This document shows positions 52,786 through 62,011 of a DNA stretch of 64,000 bases, in pieces. The DNA comes from Luteimonas sp. RC10 (lineage in GTDB: Bacteria; Pseudomonadota; Gammaproteobacteria; Xanthomonadales; Xanthomonadaceae), in NCBI RefSeq assembly GCF_014192745.1, contig NZ_JACHYJ010000008.1, positions 186,001-250,000 of the forward strand. Direction: 5' to 3'. A program made the position numbers and the translations under genes. The notes beneath the pieces are model-generated. The model saw nothing but the letters and a program-made list of their open reading frames with translations, was not told the DNA's origin and did not search any database. Every line of letters starts with the position of its first letter. Positions within the stretch are counted from its first letter, which is position 1.

Positions 52786-55700
52786 TCACCATTGCAGGCC
52801 GGCGCCCATCGTGAAGCCGACATCGTTGACGGTGTTGGTCGTGCCGCTGAACTTGTAGACCCAGCGCCCGTTCTCCGAGACCGTCGTGATGCCGACCGCA
52901 AGCCCGGCCTCGCGCTCGTAGCCGCTCACCGCCGCCGAGACCATGCTCTTGCCGGGCATGTAGGCCTGCGGCAGCCCCGCGACCGCCATGGCCGCTGCGA
53001 CGCCGGCGCGGTACCCGCGATCGATCTCCCAGATGTCGGACTGCATCTGCCCAACCCGCATGTCGGTGTAGGCATTCGCCTCGCCGATCGCACGCCCGAT
53101 CCCGGCGTTGAGCTGGTTGACGTTGACCGCGTCGGTGCCGGCGGCGCCGGCCCGCACGTTGCGCACCATCACCTCGCCGCCGCCTTGGTTGAGCGTGATC
53201 TGGGTCGGATTGGCGCTGCCATCGGGGTTGGTGTCGTAGCGCACCGTGCCCTGCTCGGATGCGCGCAGCTGCGCCACGTTGACCGCATCGGTATCCTGGG
53301 TGCCAGCGGCGACATTGACCACCTGACGTTCGCTGCCGGCGCTGCCGACCGACACCGTTCCGGCGCGGTCGGCCACCGAGCCCTGGCCCAGTGCCACGGC
53401 GCCCTGCGCAGTGTCAGTGACGGTCGCCCCTTGGCCGATCGCGGTGCCGCCGATCGCCGCGACCGTCGCGCCCTCACCCACTGCGACCGCCTCGCTCGCC
53501 GCTGCCAGCACAGTCGTGTTGGCACCGACCGCGGTGCTGTTGTCGGCATGCACCTTGGCGTTGCCGCCGATCGCGGTGTCGTGGTCGCCGGCAGCGTAGC
53601 TATCGCCGCCGACCGCCATGCCGTAGCGGCCGCCCTTCGTGGCGTTGGCGCCGATCGCCACGCCGCGCTGGCCGTCGACGACGGTCGCATCGTCGGTGCC
53701 GTCGCGCGGACCATCGACGGCGACCAGCGGATCACGACCGTCTCCGCCACTGCCCGGCGGCAGGTTGTCGATGCGGGTGTTGACCTGGCTCAGGCCGGTA
53801 TCGAGCGCGGCCAATGCATCGCCCACCGAGTTGTAGAACGTGCCCTGGATCAGGTAGTCGGGCGGCACCAGGCCGCCGAACGGATCGACTGCGGCACCGC
53901 CGCCAAAGATCGCGGCCATGCTCGACATGCTTGCGAACATCTGCCCACCGTTGATGGCCTGCAGGCTGCCGGCCGCGATCTGCCCCGCGGCGAGGTTGTC
54001 GATCACGGTGCCGCCGCTGCCGCCGAGCGTGATGCGCGCCATGTCTGCGGTGTCGTAGCGCACTGCGAACGCATCCAGGTCGCCGATCTGGCCTTCCACC
54101 GCACGGAGCTGGCGGACATTTGCCGCATCGGTGTCGTCGATGCCGTCGTCGACGCCGCTGAGCCGGCGCGCGTCGCCATCGACGTTCGCAAAGCTCACCT
54201 CGTCGCCGCCGGTCTGGCCGCCGACCGTCATCACCAATGTGCCGGGATCCTGCCGCACCAGACCTTCGGTGCCATCGAGCAGGTTGTTAATCGTTGTGGT
54301 GTTGCTCGCAGTGCGGCCGTCGAGATTGTCGAGTGCGGACCCGACATCGCCGAAGTCCGCCGTCGTGCCGGTGTCGTTGCCGTCGTCGAGTGTGTACACC
54401 GGACCGGTCACAGCACCGGTCGTCGGATCGATCGCGGCGCCACCGCCCAGGGCAGCGACCACCGGCGTCAGCTGACCGACATTGACCGCGTCATCCACCG
54501 CCACGCCCGCCGCGACGTTGCCGATCGCGGTGCCGCCGGCGCCGGCCAGCGTCACCCGGCTGTAGTCCGGATTGCCGTCGGCATCGGTGTCGTAGCGCAC
54601 CGCCGTCGCCCCCAGGTCGCCAACATCGACGACCAGGTCGTCGAACGCGCCATCTACTGCATCGAACGCATCGCCGACATTGGTGTAGTTGCCGCCGCGA
54701 ATCACATAGGTCGGCGCAGAGATCGTGCCGTCGGCATTGACACCCGCGCCGCCGCCCAGGTGGTCGGCCACCGAACCGGCGACGCCGAACAGTTGCGCGC
54801 CATTGATCGCCTCGCTGCTGGTCGCGCTGACCTCGCCCGCCGCGACATTGCCGATCGCCGTGCCACCGGTGCCGGCCAGGGTCACTCGACTGTAGTCCGG
54901 GTTGCCATCAGCGTCCGTGTCGTAGCGCACCGCAGCTGCGCCCAGGTCGTCGATATCGCCGACGACATCGCTCAACTGGCCCACATTCACCGCATCCGTC
55001 GCCTCGATGCCAGCGGCGACGCCGCTGAGCCGCCGTGCATCGCCCGCGACATTTACAAAGCTCACCTGGTCGCCACCGGTCTGCGCGCCGACCGTCATCA
55101 CCAGCGTGCCCGGATCCTGCCGCACCAGACCTTCGGTGCCGTCGAGCAGGTTGTTGATCGTTGTGGTGTTGCTCGCAGTGCGGCCGTCGAGATTGTCGAG
55201 CGCGGAACCGACATCGCCGAAGTCGGCGGTCGTGCCGGTATCGCTGCCGTCGTCGAGCGTGTAGACCGGCCCGGTCACCGCGCCCGTCGTCGGGTCGATC
55301 GCCGCTCCGCCGCCGAGCGCTGTCACCACCGGCGACAGCTGACCGACATTGACTGCCTCGTCCGCCGCGACGCCCGCCGCGACGTTGCCGATCGCGGTGC
55401 CACCGGCACCGGCCAGCGTCACTCGGCTGTAGTCCGGATTGCCGTCGGCGTCGGTGTCGTAGCGCACCGCGGTCGCCCCGAGGTCGCCGACGTCCACGAC
55501 CAGGTCGTCGAACGCGCCATCCACCGCGTCGAACGCATCGCCGACATTGGTGTAGTTGCCGCCACGGATCACATAGGTCGGCGCGGAGATCGTACCGTCG
55601 GCGTTGACACCCGCGCCGCCGCCCAGATGATCGGCGACCGACCCGGCGACACCGAACAGTTGCGCCCCATTGATGGCCTCGCTGCTCGTCGCGCTGACCT

Positions 55701-58410
55701 CGCCCGCCGCCACATTGCCGATCGCCGTGCCACCGGTGCCGGCCAACGTCACCCGGCTGTAGTCCGGATTGCCGTCGGCGTCGGTGTCGTAGCGCACCGC
55801 AGATGCACCCAGGTCGTCGATATCGCCGACGACATCGCTCAACTGGCTCACGTTCACCGCATCCGTTGCCTCGACACCGGCGGCCACCCCGCTGAGCCGA
55901 CGCGCATCGCCGCCCGCGTTCGCAAAGCTCACCTCATCGCCGCCGGTCTGGCCGCCGACCGTCATCACCAGCGTGCCCGGATCCTGCCGCACCAGACCTT
56001 CGGTGCCATCGAGCAGGTTGTTGATCGTCGTGGTGTTGCTTGCGGTGCGTCCGTCGAGATTGGCGAGCGCGGAGCCGACATCGCCGAAGTCCGTGGTCGT
56101 GCCCGTGTCATTGCCATCGTCGAGGGTATACACCGGGCCGGTCACCGCACCGGTCGTCGGGTCGATCGCGGCATTGCCGCCGAGGGCCGCAACCACTGGC
56201 GTCAGCTGCCCGACATTGACCGCCTCGTCGGCGGCCACGCCCGCGGCGACATTGCCGATCGCGGTGCCGCCGGCGCCGGCCAGCGTCACACGGCTGTAGT
56301 CCGGATTGCCATCGACATCGGTGTCGTAGCGCACCGCCGTCGCGCCCAGGTCGCCGACGTCGTCGACCAGGTCGTCGAACGCGCCGTCCACTGCATCGAA
56401 TGCATCACCGACGTTGGTGTAGTTGCCGCCACGGATCACATAGGTCGGCGCGGAGATTGTGCCGTCGGCGTTGACACCCGCGCCGCCGCCCAGGTGGTCG
56501 GCGACCGAACCGGCGACGCCGAACAGTTGCGCGCCATTGATCGCTTCGCTGCTGGCCGCGCTGACCTCGCCCGCTGCGACATTGCCGAGCGCGGTGCCAC
56601 CGGTCCCGGCCAGGGTCACCCGGCTGTAGTCCGGATTGCCATCGACATCGGCGTCGTACTGCACTGCCAACGCGCCGAGGTCGTCAACGGCATCGGCCAC
56701 GTCAGTCAATTGCGTGACATTCACCGCGTCCGTCGCCTCGACACCGGCGGCCACGCCGCTCAGCCGCCGCGCATCGCCACCGGCGTTCGCAAAGCTCACC
56801 TCATCGCCGCCGGTCTGGCCGCCGACCGTCATCACCAGCGTGCCCGGATCCTGCCGCACCAGACCTTCGGTGCCATCGAGCAGGTTGTTGATCGTCGTGG
56901 TGTTGCTTGCGGTGCGTCCGTCGAGATTGGCGAGCGCGGAGCCGACATCACCGAAGTTGGCCGTTGTGCCGGTGTCGCTGCCGTCGTCGAGCGTGTACAC
57001 CGGTCCGGTCACCGCGCCGGTGGTCGGATCGATCGCGGCATTGCCACCCAGCGCAGCCACCACCGGCGACAACTGCCCGACATTGACCGCCTCGTCGGCC
57101 GCGACGCCAGGGGCCACGTTGCCGATCGTAGTCCCGCCAGCGCCCGCCAGCGTGATGCGGCCAAAATTCGGCGCACCTGCGCCATCGTCGTCATAGCGGA
57201 CCGCGAAGGCGCCAACACTGTCGACGTCGGCCAGCGCGCCCTGCAGTTGGGCCAGGTTGACGGCGTCCGTCGCCGCGCTGCCCGCCGCGACATTGGTCAA
57301 CTGGCGCGCCGCCGTCCCGTTGCCGATCGACACCTCACCTGCCGAAGTCTGCAACGCCTGCAGACCGGGCGCCACATAGCCTGCCTGCGCGCCTCGGATC
57401 GTGACCGAATCGGCGCCCAGCGCGACGCTGTTGGCGTGCACCGAACTGGCGTTCGCACCCAGAATCGTCTGCCGGTCCGCCGTGCCCGACGCGTTGTGGC
57501 CGATGACTACCGCATTGCCGAGCCTGGCGGCGTAGTTGCCATCCGGACCGCCGGTCCAGCCGAGGTCGGTCGCCGAAACAGCCGGCAACACGTGGCTGGC
57601 ATTGGTGCCCATCACGACAGTGTTCGAGCCGTTCGCTGCCGCACCATCGCCGACAATGATCTGATAGTCCTGCGCGGGCAACGTGTCCCAGGTATAGGTG
57701 CCGAGTACGCCCGGCACGCACACCCCGATGCCGACGACCAACTCGCAACTGGGATCGTTGTTCTGGCCGGCGTAGTTGCCGATCGGCACACTGATGTAGC
57801 TGCCCGAGCTGGCGCGGCCGATGATCGTGGTGTGGTCGGCCGGACGGTTGCCGTTGAGGTCGAGCACGTCGGGGATCGTCAGCAGGTCGGTGCCGAGCAG
57901 CGATACCGACTGGAACGCGTAGCTGAAGTTCTCGCGCGCTATCGACAGGCACTCGTCGGGCAGCAGCGTGCCATTGCCCAACAATCCGCAGGCGCGGTAC
58001 TGGTTCGAGACCGGCAGCAGGAAGTTGGTCAAATGCTGCACCAGCCCGGGCAGCGTACCGCCGGTCAGGCCACCTGGATCGATCACCCCCATGGGCGCGA
58101 CACCGCCGGCGACGGCACGCGACTGGCCCATCGCCGCGGTCGACCACAGGGGCAACGCGCCGCCGGCCAGCACGCGTTCGTTCTCGTTGAGATGGCGCTC
58201 GACGAGTTCGGTGATTTTTTCCGGGTCCGCCGCCGACGACCCGATCGTCCGCTCCTGGGCGGCCGCGCTTGCGATCGCCGGCATACAGACGATCGCCAGC
58301 ACCGCAGCACGCACGCGACGCCCATCTCGGACGCGCCGGTCGGCCAGTTCGGATGCGACGACGTAGGCCCCGAGCGCACGGTTCCAGATCCTGCAGAAGA
58401 CCTTGTTCAT
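52786..58410 (-). CDS. Giant trimeric autotransporter adhesin (YadA family)
   Basis: 1,874 aa from ATG 58410 (MNKVFCRIWNRAL), chosen because it begins the ESPR extended signal peptide and has GGGAAGCGG before it; an ATG 21 bases earlier is possible. Signal cleavage near residue 50. An N-terminal region with four Cys (CGLLGNGTLLPDEC, CELVVGIGVC), YadA-like head repeats, then a stalk made of a 289-residue tandem repeat, a second head (TAVGANTTVLAAASEAVAVG), necks (VAAGTQDTDAVNVAQL) and the C-terminal YadA anchor ending in Trp (VGFTMGAGLQW). It should trimerise in the outer membrane and mediate attachment. Confidence 0.93.
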   Translation of the reverse strand: MNKVFCRIWNRALGAYVVASELADRRVRDGRRVRAAVLAIVCMPAIASAAAQERTIGSSAADPEKITELVERHLNENERVLAGGALPLWSTAAMGQSRAVAGGVAPMGVIDPGGLTGGTLPGLVQHLTNFLLPVSNQYRACGLLGNGTLLPDECLSIARENFSYAFQSVSLLGTDLLTIPDVLDLNGNRPADHTTIIGRASSGSYISVPIGNYAGQNNDPSCELVVGIGVCVPGVLGTYTWDTLPAQDYQIIVGDGAAANGSNTVVMGTNASHVLPAVSATDLGWTGGPDGNYAARLGNAVVIGHNASGTADRQTILGANASSVHANSVALGADSVTIRGAQAGYVAPGLQALQTSAGEVSIGNGTAARQLTNVAAGSAATDAVNLAQLQGALADVDSVGAFAVRYDDDGAGAPNFGRITLAGAGGTTIGNVAPGVAADEAVNVGQLSPVVAALGGNAAIDPTTGAVTGPVYTLDDGSDTGTTANFGDVGSALANLDGRTASNTTTINNLLDGTEGLVRQDPGTLVMTVGGQTGGDEVSFANAGGDARRLSGVAAGVEATDAVNVTQLTDVADAVDDLGALAVQYDADVDGNPDYSRVTLAGTGGTALGNVAAGEVSAASSEAINGAQLFGVAGSVADHLGGGAGVNADGTISAPTYVIRGGNYTNVGDAFDAVDGAFDDLVDDVGDLGATAVRYDTDVDGNPDYSRVTLAGAGGTAIGNVAAGVAADEAVNVGQLTPVVAALGGNAAIDPTTGAVTGPVYTLDDGNDTGTTTDFGDVGSALANLDGRTASNTTTINNLLDGTEGLVRQDPGTLVMTVGGQTGGDEVSFANAGGDARRLSGVAAGVEATDAVNVSQLSDVVGDIDDLGASAVRYDTDADGNPDYSRVTLAGTGGTAIGNVAAGEVSATSSEAINGAQLFGVAGSVADHLGGGAGVNADGTISAPTYVIRGGNYTNVGDAFDAVDGAFDDLVVDVGDLGATAVRYDTDADGNPDYSRVTLAGAGGTAIGNVAAGVAADEAVNVGQLSPVVTALGGGAAIDPTTGAVTGPVYTLDDGSDTGTTADFGDVGSALDNLDGRTASNTTTINNLLDGTEGLVRQDPGTLVMTVGAQTGGDQVSFVNVAGDARRLSGVAAGIEATDAVNVGQLSDVVGDIDDLGAAAVRYDTDADGNPDYSRVTLAGTGGTAIGNVAAGEVSATSSEAINGAQLFGVAGSVADHLGGGAGVNADGTISAPTYVIRGGNYTNVGDAFDAVDGAFDDLVVDVGDLGATAVRYDTDADGNPDYSRVTLAGAGGTAIGNVAAGVAVDDAVNVGQLTPVVAALGGGAAIDPTTGAVTGPVYTLDDGNDTGTTADFGDVGSALDNLDGRTASNTTTINNLLDGTEGLVRQDPGTLVMTVGGQTGGDEVSFANVDGDARRLSGVDDGIDDTDAANVRQLRAVEGQIGDLDAFAVRYDTADMARITLGGSGGTVIDNLAAGQIAAGSLQAINGGQMFASMSSMAAIFGGGAAVDPFGGLVPPDYLIQGTFYNSVGDALAALDTGLSQVNTRIDNLPPGSGGDGRDPLVAVDGPRDGTDDATVVDGQRGVAIGANATKGGRYGMAVGGDSYAAGDHDTAIGGNAKVHADNSTAVGANTTVLAAASEAVAVGEGATVAAIGGTAIGQGATVTDTAQGAVALGQGSVADRAGTVSVGSAGSERQVVNVAAGTQDTDAVNVAQLRASEQGTVRYDTNPDGSANPTQITLNQGGGEVMVRNVRAGAAGTDAVNVNQLNAGIGRAIGEANAYTDMRVGQMQSDIWEIDRGYRAGVAAAMAVAGLPQAYMPGKSMVSAAVSGYEREAGLAVGITTVSENGRWVYKFSGTTNTVNDVGFTMGAGLQW
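54050..57210. repeat. 867-bp tandem repeat array in the adhesin gene
   Basis: Near-identical modules recur at an exact spacing: the GGATCC inside the RQDPGTLVM segment is at 54245, 55112, 55979 and 56846, each 867 bases (289 codons) apart. About 3.6 units are present; edges are approximate. Each unit holds two neck-type and one head-like segment. Confidence 0.93.
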
Positions 58411-58463
58411 CCCGCTTCCCTCGTTGTTCATGAGGGCTCAAGGGAACCGCGCCGCGCTACGGG

Positions 58464-58517
58464 TGTGAATCAGACGATTCTCAAAAATCGCGACTGTCGT
58501 CACAGACGTTTGGTCTG
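58464..58517. promoter_or_regulatory. Cluster of inverted repeats upstream of the adhesin
   Basis: Three small palindromes lie 54-107 bases before the adhesin ATG: TGTGAATCAGACGATTCTCA (58464-58483; GAATC/GATTC arms), CTGTCGTCACAG (58494-58505) and CAGACGTTTGGTCTG (58503-58517). A TTGAGA -35-like element overlaps the first on the minus strand. They could bind the adjacent NarL-type regulator; this is inference. Confidence 0.4.
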
Positions 58518-58647
58518 CAGGCGCACGCGTCATCTGCGCGGCGATCGATTGCCACGATGGCGTTGCATCCTCGAACGGCCGCGCCTTCGCACCGCCGGCC
58601 GTATACATCCGTCGTCGCCGTGCATGCGCTGACGCGCACCCACTCGC

Positions 58648-59307
58648 TCAGCGCGCCAGCCCGCCGGACAACGCGTACGCGTAGAGCTGGCTGTGGTTAT
58701 CGAGTCCCAGCTTGCGCATCGCGTCGCTCTTCTGCCGGCTGACGGTCTTGACACTGCGCGAGAACGACGATGCGATCTCGCTGACCGTCTTGCCGCTGGC
58801 GAACAGGCGCACGACCTCTGCTTCCTGCCGCGACAGCGGCGCGCCGCGGCCGCATCCGGTCGCGGCATCGAGCAAGCGCTGAATGCTCCGACTCAGGTAG
58901 CGCCGGCCGCTTGCCGCACATCGGATCGCGGCCGGGAGCTCATCGAGTGCACCGGATTTATCGACGATCGCGTGCACACCCAGCTCGAGCATCGCACGCA
59001 GCAGCGGCGGATTGCGGACTTCGGTAAACACCGCCACGCCGATCGCCGGAAACCGCGTCCGCAATTGCCCCAATAGCCGCAAACCGTCCCCGGCACGGGG
59101 ATCGGCGGCCTGCATGGAGAAATCCGTGACCACGACATTGCAGTCGAACCGCGCCTGCAGCATCTGCAGCAAGGCCTGCCCGCTTGCCGCTTCGCCGGTG
59201 AGATGCATGCCCGAATCGGGCGCGTGCAACACCGCGCGCATGCCGGCCAGCACAATCGGCCGCTCGTCGGCCGCATAGACCCGGATCGTTTCCATCGACA
59301 GTGCCAT
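58648..59307 (-). CDS. NarL/RcsB-type response regulator
   Basis: 219 aa. Receiver with ADE (residues 13-15), phosphoacceptor Asp62 (VVVTDFSMQ) and Lys117 (IVDKSGA), then a LuxR-type helix-turn-helix (LSRQEAEVVRLFASGKTVSEIA, RSVKTVSRQKSDAMRKLG). The layout and wording are close to RcsB, including the extended loop after the phosphorylation site. No histidine kinase is adjacent, so the partner is elsewhere. It lies 237 bases upstream of the adhesin on the same strand and is the likely local regulator. ATG 59307; 59295 is possible. Confidence 0.88.
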   Translation of the reverse strand: MALSMETIRVYAADERPIVLAGMRAVLHAPDSGMHLTGEAASGQALLQMLQARFDCNVVVTDFSMQAADPRAGDGLRLLGQLRTRFPAIGVAVFTEVRNPPLLRAMLELGVHAIVDKSGALDELPAAIRCAASGRRYLSRSIQRLLDAATGCGRGAPLSRQEAEVVRLFASGKTVSEIASSFSRSVKTVSRQKSDAMRKLGLDNHSQLYAYALSGGLAR

Positions 59308-59443
59308 TCCCTAGCCCCCCATCCACAACGCACACCCCGCGTATAGGGGCAACGTACCGCGCATCGAAGTGGTGGCCGCATGAAGATCGTCTATTCATGC
59401 AGATGACCAGGCGATACCTAGGGAAATCGCCGATAGACAGATA

Positions 59444-61537
59444 TCAGGCCGCCGCGTAGCGCGCCGCGCCCCCGATCCAGCGTGCGACCAGCCGGTCCGC
59501 GCACTGCGGATCGGTCCGCAACAAGGCCTCGCCGAGCCGATGGACGACCGGCAGCAGGTCGGCATCACGCGCCAGATCGGCAAGCCGGAACTCGGCCAGA
59601 CCGGTCTGCCGCGTGCCCAGCAGTTCGCCCGGCCCACGCAACGCCAGGTCCTTCTCGGCGATCACGAAGCCATCGCCAGTCGTGCGCATCGTGTCGAGCC
59701 GTTCGCGCGCGGTGCGCGAGAGCGGTGGCTGATACAGCAGCACGCAGCTCGATGCAGCGCTGCCTCGCCCGACGCGCCCGCGCAACTGATGCAGTTGCGC
59801 CAGCCCGAGGCGCTCGGCGTTCTCGATCACCATCAGCGACGCATTGGGCACGTCCACGCCGACCTCGATCACGGTGGTGGCGACCAGCAGGTCACTGTGA
59901 CCGTCCTTGAATGCGCGCATCGCGGCCTGTTTCTCGGCGGCGCGCAGGCGGCCGTGCACGAAGCCGATCCGCAGGTCCGGCAAGGCTGCGGACAGTTGCT
60001 CGAACGTCGTCTGCGCGGCCTGCGCCACGACCTCGTCGGACTCGTCGATCAGGGTGCAGACCCAGTACGCCTGCCGGCCCTGCGCGCACGCCGCGCGCAC
60101 GCGCTCGATCAGCTCGGCGCGCCGGCCGGCGCCGAGCACCACGGTCTGCACCGGCGTGCGACCGGGTGGAAGTTCGTCGATCGCCGACACGTCGAGATCG
60201 GCGTAGGCCGCCATCGCCAGCGTGCGCGGAATCGGCGTGGCGGTCATCACCAGTTGGTGCGGCACGCTGCCCGCCTGCGCGCCCTTGTCGCGCAGCGCCA
60301 GGCGCTGGTGCACGCCGAAGCGGTGCTGCTCGTCGACGATCGCCAGTGCCAGGTCGTGGAACTCGACCGCCTGCTGCATCAGCGCATGGGTGCCGACCAC
60401 CAGTTGCGCGACGCCCGCGGCGATGTCCGCAGCCGCGGCCGCGCGCGCGCGTCCAGTGACCTTGCCCGCAAGCCACGCGACACGGACGCCCAAGGGCGCG
60501 AGCCAGGTCGACAGATTGCGGAAATGCTGTTCGGCCAGCAGTTCGGTCGGCGCCATCAGCGCCGCCTGACGGCCCGAGTCGATCGCCGCCAGCGCGGCCA
60601 ACGCGGCGACGACGGTCTTGCCGCTGCCCACATCGCCCTGGACCAGGCGCAGCATCGGACGCGGCTGCGCGAGATCGCGCACGATCTCGGCGTGGACGCG
60701 GCGCTGCGCGCCGGTCAGCGCGAACGGCAGGCCGGCCTCCATCGCGGCGGCGAGCGGCCCGGGCCGCAGCACCGGCGCACGATGGGCCTGCAGCGCAATC
60801 CGCTGCCGCCGCAGGCTCAGGTGATGGGCCAGCATCTCCTCCAAGGCCAGCCGCCGCTGCGCCGGATGACGTCCGGACAACAACGCGCCCAGGTCCACAT
60901 CCGGCGGCGGACGATGCACGGTCAGCAGCGCCTCGCGCAAGGACGGCAACGCGAGTCCGGCAAGCAGATCGGCCGGCACCAGCTCCAACGCGTCGCCGTC
61001 GGGCAAGCGGTCGAGCGCATGCCCGATCATGCGGCGCAGCGTCGCCGGCCCGATGCCCTCGATGGCCGGGTAGACCGGGTCGAGCGCGTCCTCGACCACC
61101 GGATCGGCGGCATCGCCGATCAGCCGGTAGCTGGGATGGACGATTTCCAGGCCGTGTTGCCCCGGCCGCGGCGTGCCGTAGACGCACAGCGGCGTGCCGA
61201 CCGCGAACTGCGCCAACTGGGCGGCGCGGAAATGGAAGAACCGCAACACCAGGGTCGCCCCCGATCCGTCGCCGATCGCGACACGCAGCATCGGACGCCG
61301 ACGGAACGCACGATCTACCGCTTCGACCCGGCCCTGTACCTGGGCTGGCACACCGCTGCGCAGCGCGCGGATCGGCACGATCCGGGTCCGGTCCTCGTAC
61401 TGGCGCGGCAGGTGCAGCCACAGGTCGCCGACCGTGGCCAGCCCGCGCGCGGCCAGCTTGTCGGCGACTTTCGGGCCGACGCCGGGCAGCGTCGACACCG
61501 ACGCGGCGCCGGCCGTGGCGAGCGCCGGCCTGCTCAT
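59444..61537 (-). CDS. recG: ATP-dependent DNA helicase RecG
   Basis: 697 aa. Wedge/OB domain at the N-terminus (LPGVGPKVADKLAARGLATVGDLWLHLPRQYEDRTRI), helicase core with Walker A GDVGSGKTVVAALAAL, MAPTELLAEQHF, DEQHRFGVHQR (motif II), TATPIPRTLAMAAYADLDVS, VATTVIEVGVDVPNASLMVIENAERLGLAQLHQLRGRVGRG. It regresses stalled replication forks and processes Holliday junctions. Third in the spoT-ridA-recG block; 19 bases after ridA. Confidence 0.97.
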   Translation of the reverse strand: MSRPALATAGAASVSTLPGVGPKVADKLAARGLATVGDLWLHLPRQYEDRTRIVPIRALRSGVPAQVQGRVEAVDRAFRRRPMLRVAIGDGSGATLVLRFFHFRAAQLAQFAVGTPLCVYGTPRPGQHGLEIVHPSYRLIGDAADPVVEDALDPVYPAIEGIGPATLRRMIGHALDRLPDGDALELVPADLLAGLALPSLREALLTVHRPPPDVDLGALLSGRHPAQRRLALEEMLAHHLSLRRQRIALQAHRAPVLRPGPLAAAMEAGLPFALTGAQRRVHAEIVRDLAQPRPMLRLVQGDVGSGKTVVAALAALAAIDSGRQAALMAPTELLAEQHFRNLSTWLAPLGVRVAWLAGKVTGRARAAAAADIAAGVAQLVVGTHALMQQAVEFHDLALAIVDEQHRFGVHQRLALRDKGAQAGSVPHQLVMTATPIPRTLAMAAYADLDVSAIDELPPGRTPVQTVVLGAGRRAELIERVRAACAQGRQAYWVCTLIDESDEVVAQAAQTTFEQLSAALPDLRIGFVHGRLRAAEKQAAMRAFKDGHSDLLVATTVIEVGVDVPNASLMVIENAERLGLAQLHQLRGRVGRGSAASSCVLLYQPPLSRTARERLDTMRTTGDGFVIAEKDLALRGPGELLGTRQTGLAEFRLADLARDADLLPVVHRLGEALLRTDPQCADRLVARWIGGAARYAAA

Positions 61538-61556
61538 CTGCGCGGCACGCCTGGGA

Positions 61557-61940
61557 TCAGACGAGCACCATCACCGCGTCGACCTCGAAGCGCGCGCCCT
61601 TGGGCAGCGCCGGCACTTCGATCGTCGAGCGCGCGGGATACGGCGCGTCGAAGTAGTCGGCCATCACCGCATTGACCTGTGCGAACTCGCCCAGATCGGT
61701 GACGTACAGGCCCACGCGCACGATGTCGGCCATGCTGCCGCCGGCGGCTTCGGCCACGGCCTTGAGGTTGTCGAAGGCGCGACGCGCCTGCGCCGAAATG
61801 TCGCCCTCGACGATCTCGCCGGTCGCCGGATCGAGCGGGATCTGCCCGGAGAAGTACACGGTGTCGCCGGCGCGGACGGCCTGGGAATACGGGCCGATCG
61901 CGGCGGGCGCGTCCTGGGTGCTGATAGGCGTGCGGGGCAT
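61557..61940 (-). CDS. ridA: RidA family enamine/imine deaminase
   Basis: 127 aa. Full RidA fold with [24 protein letters not shown], the catalytic Arg region ([23 protein letters not shown]). It hydrolyses reactive 2-aminoacrylate-type imines from PLP enzymes. Located between spoT and recG, as commonly seen in gammaproteobacteria. Confidence 0.95.
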   Translation of the reverse strand: MPRTPISTQDAPAAIGPYSQAVRAGDTVYFSGQIPLDPATGEIVEGDISAQARRAFDNLKAVAEAAGGSMADIVRVGLYVTDLGEFAQVNAVMADYFDAPYPARSTIEVPALPKGARFEVDAVMVLV

Positions 61941-62011
61941 TACGGAACTCCGGTGGAAGATCCCGCCATTGTAGGGCGATGCCCGCGCGCGGTCGCCCGG
62001 GCGACCGCGGG

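Noticed and set aside
54050..57210. Possible CRISPR array
   Set aside because: Repeats are 867 bases, tandem without spacers, and encode adhesin stalk modules.
52585..58632. 2,015-aa open frame on the plus strand opposite the adhesin
   Set aside because: It is the antisense of a GC-rich repeat gene; its own repeats mirror the adhesin repeats, it has no sensible start context, and the minus-strand protein has an ESPR, signal peptide and YadA anchor.
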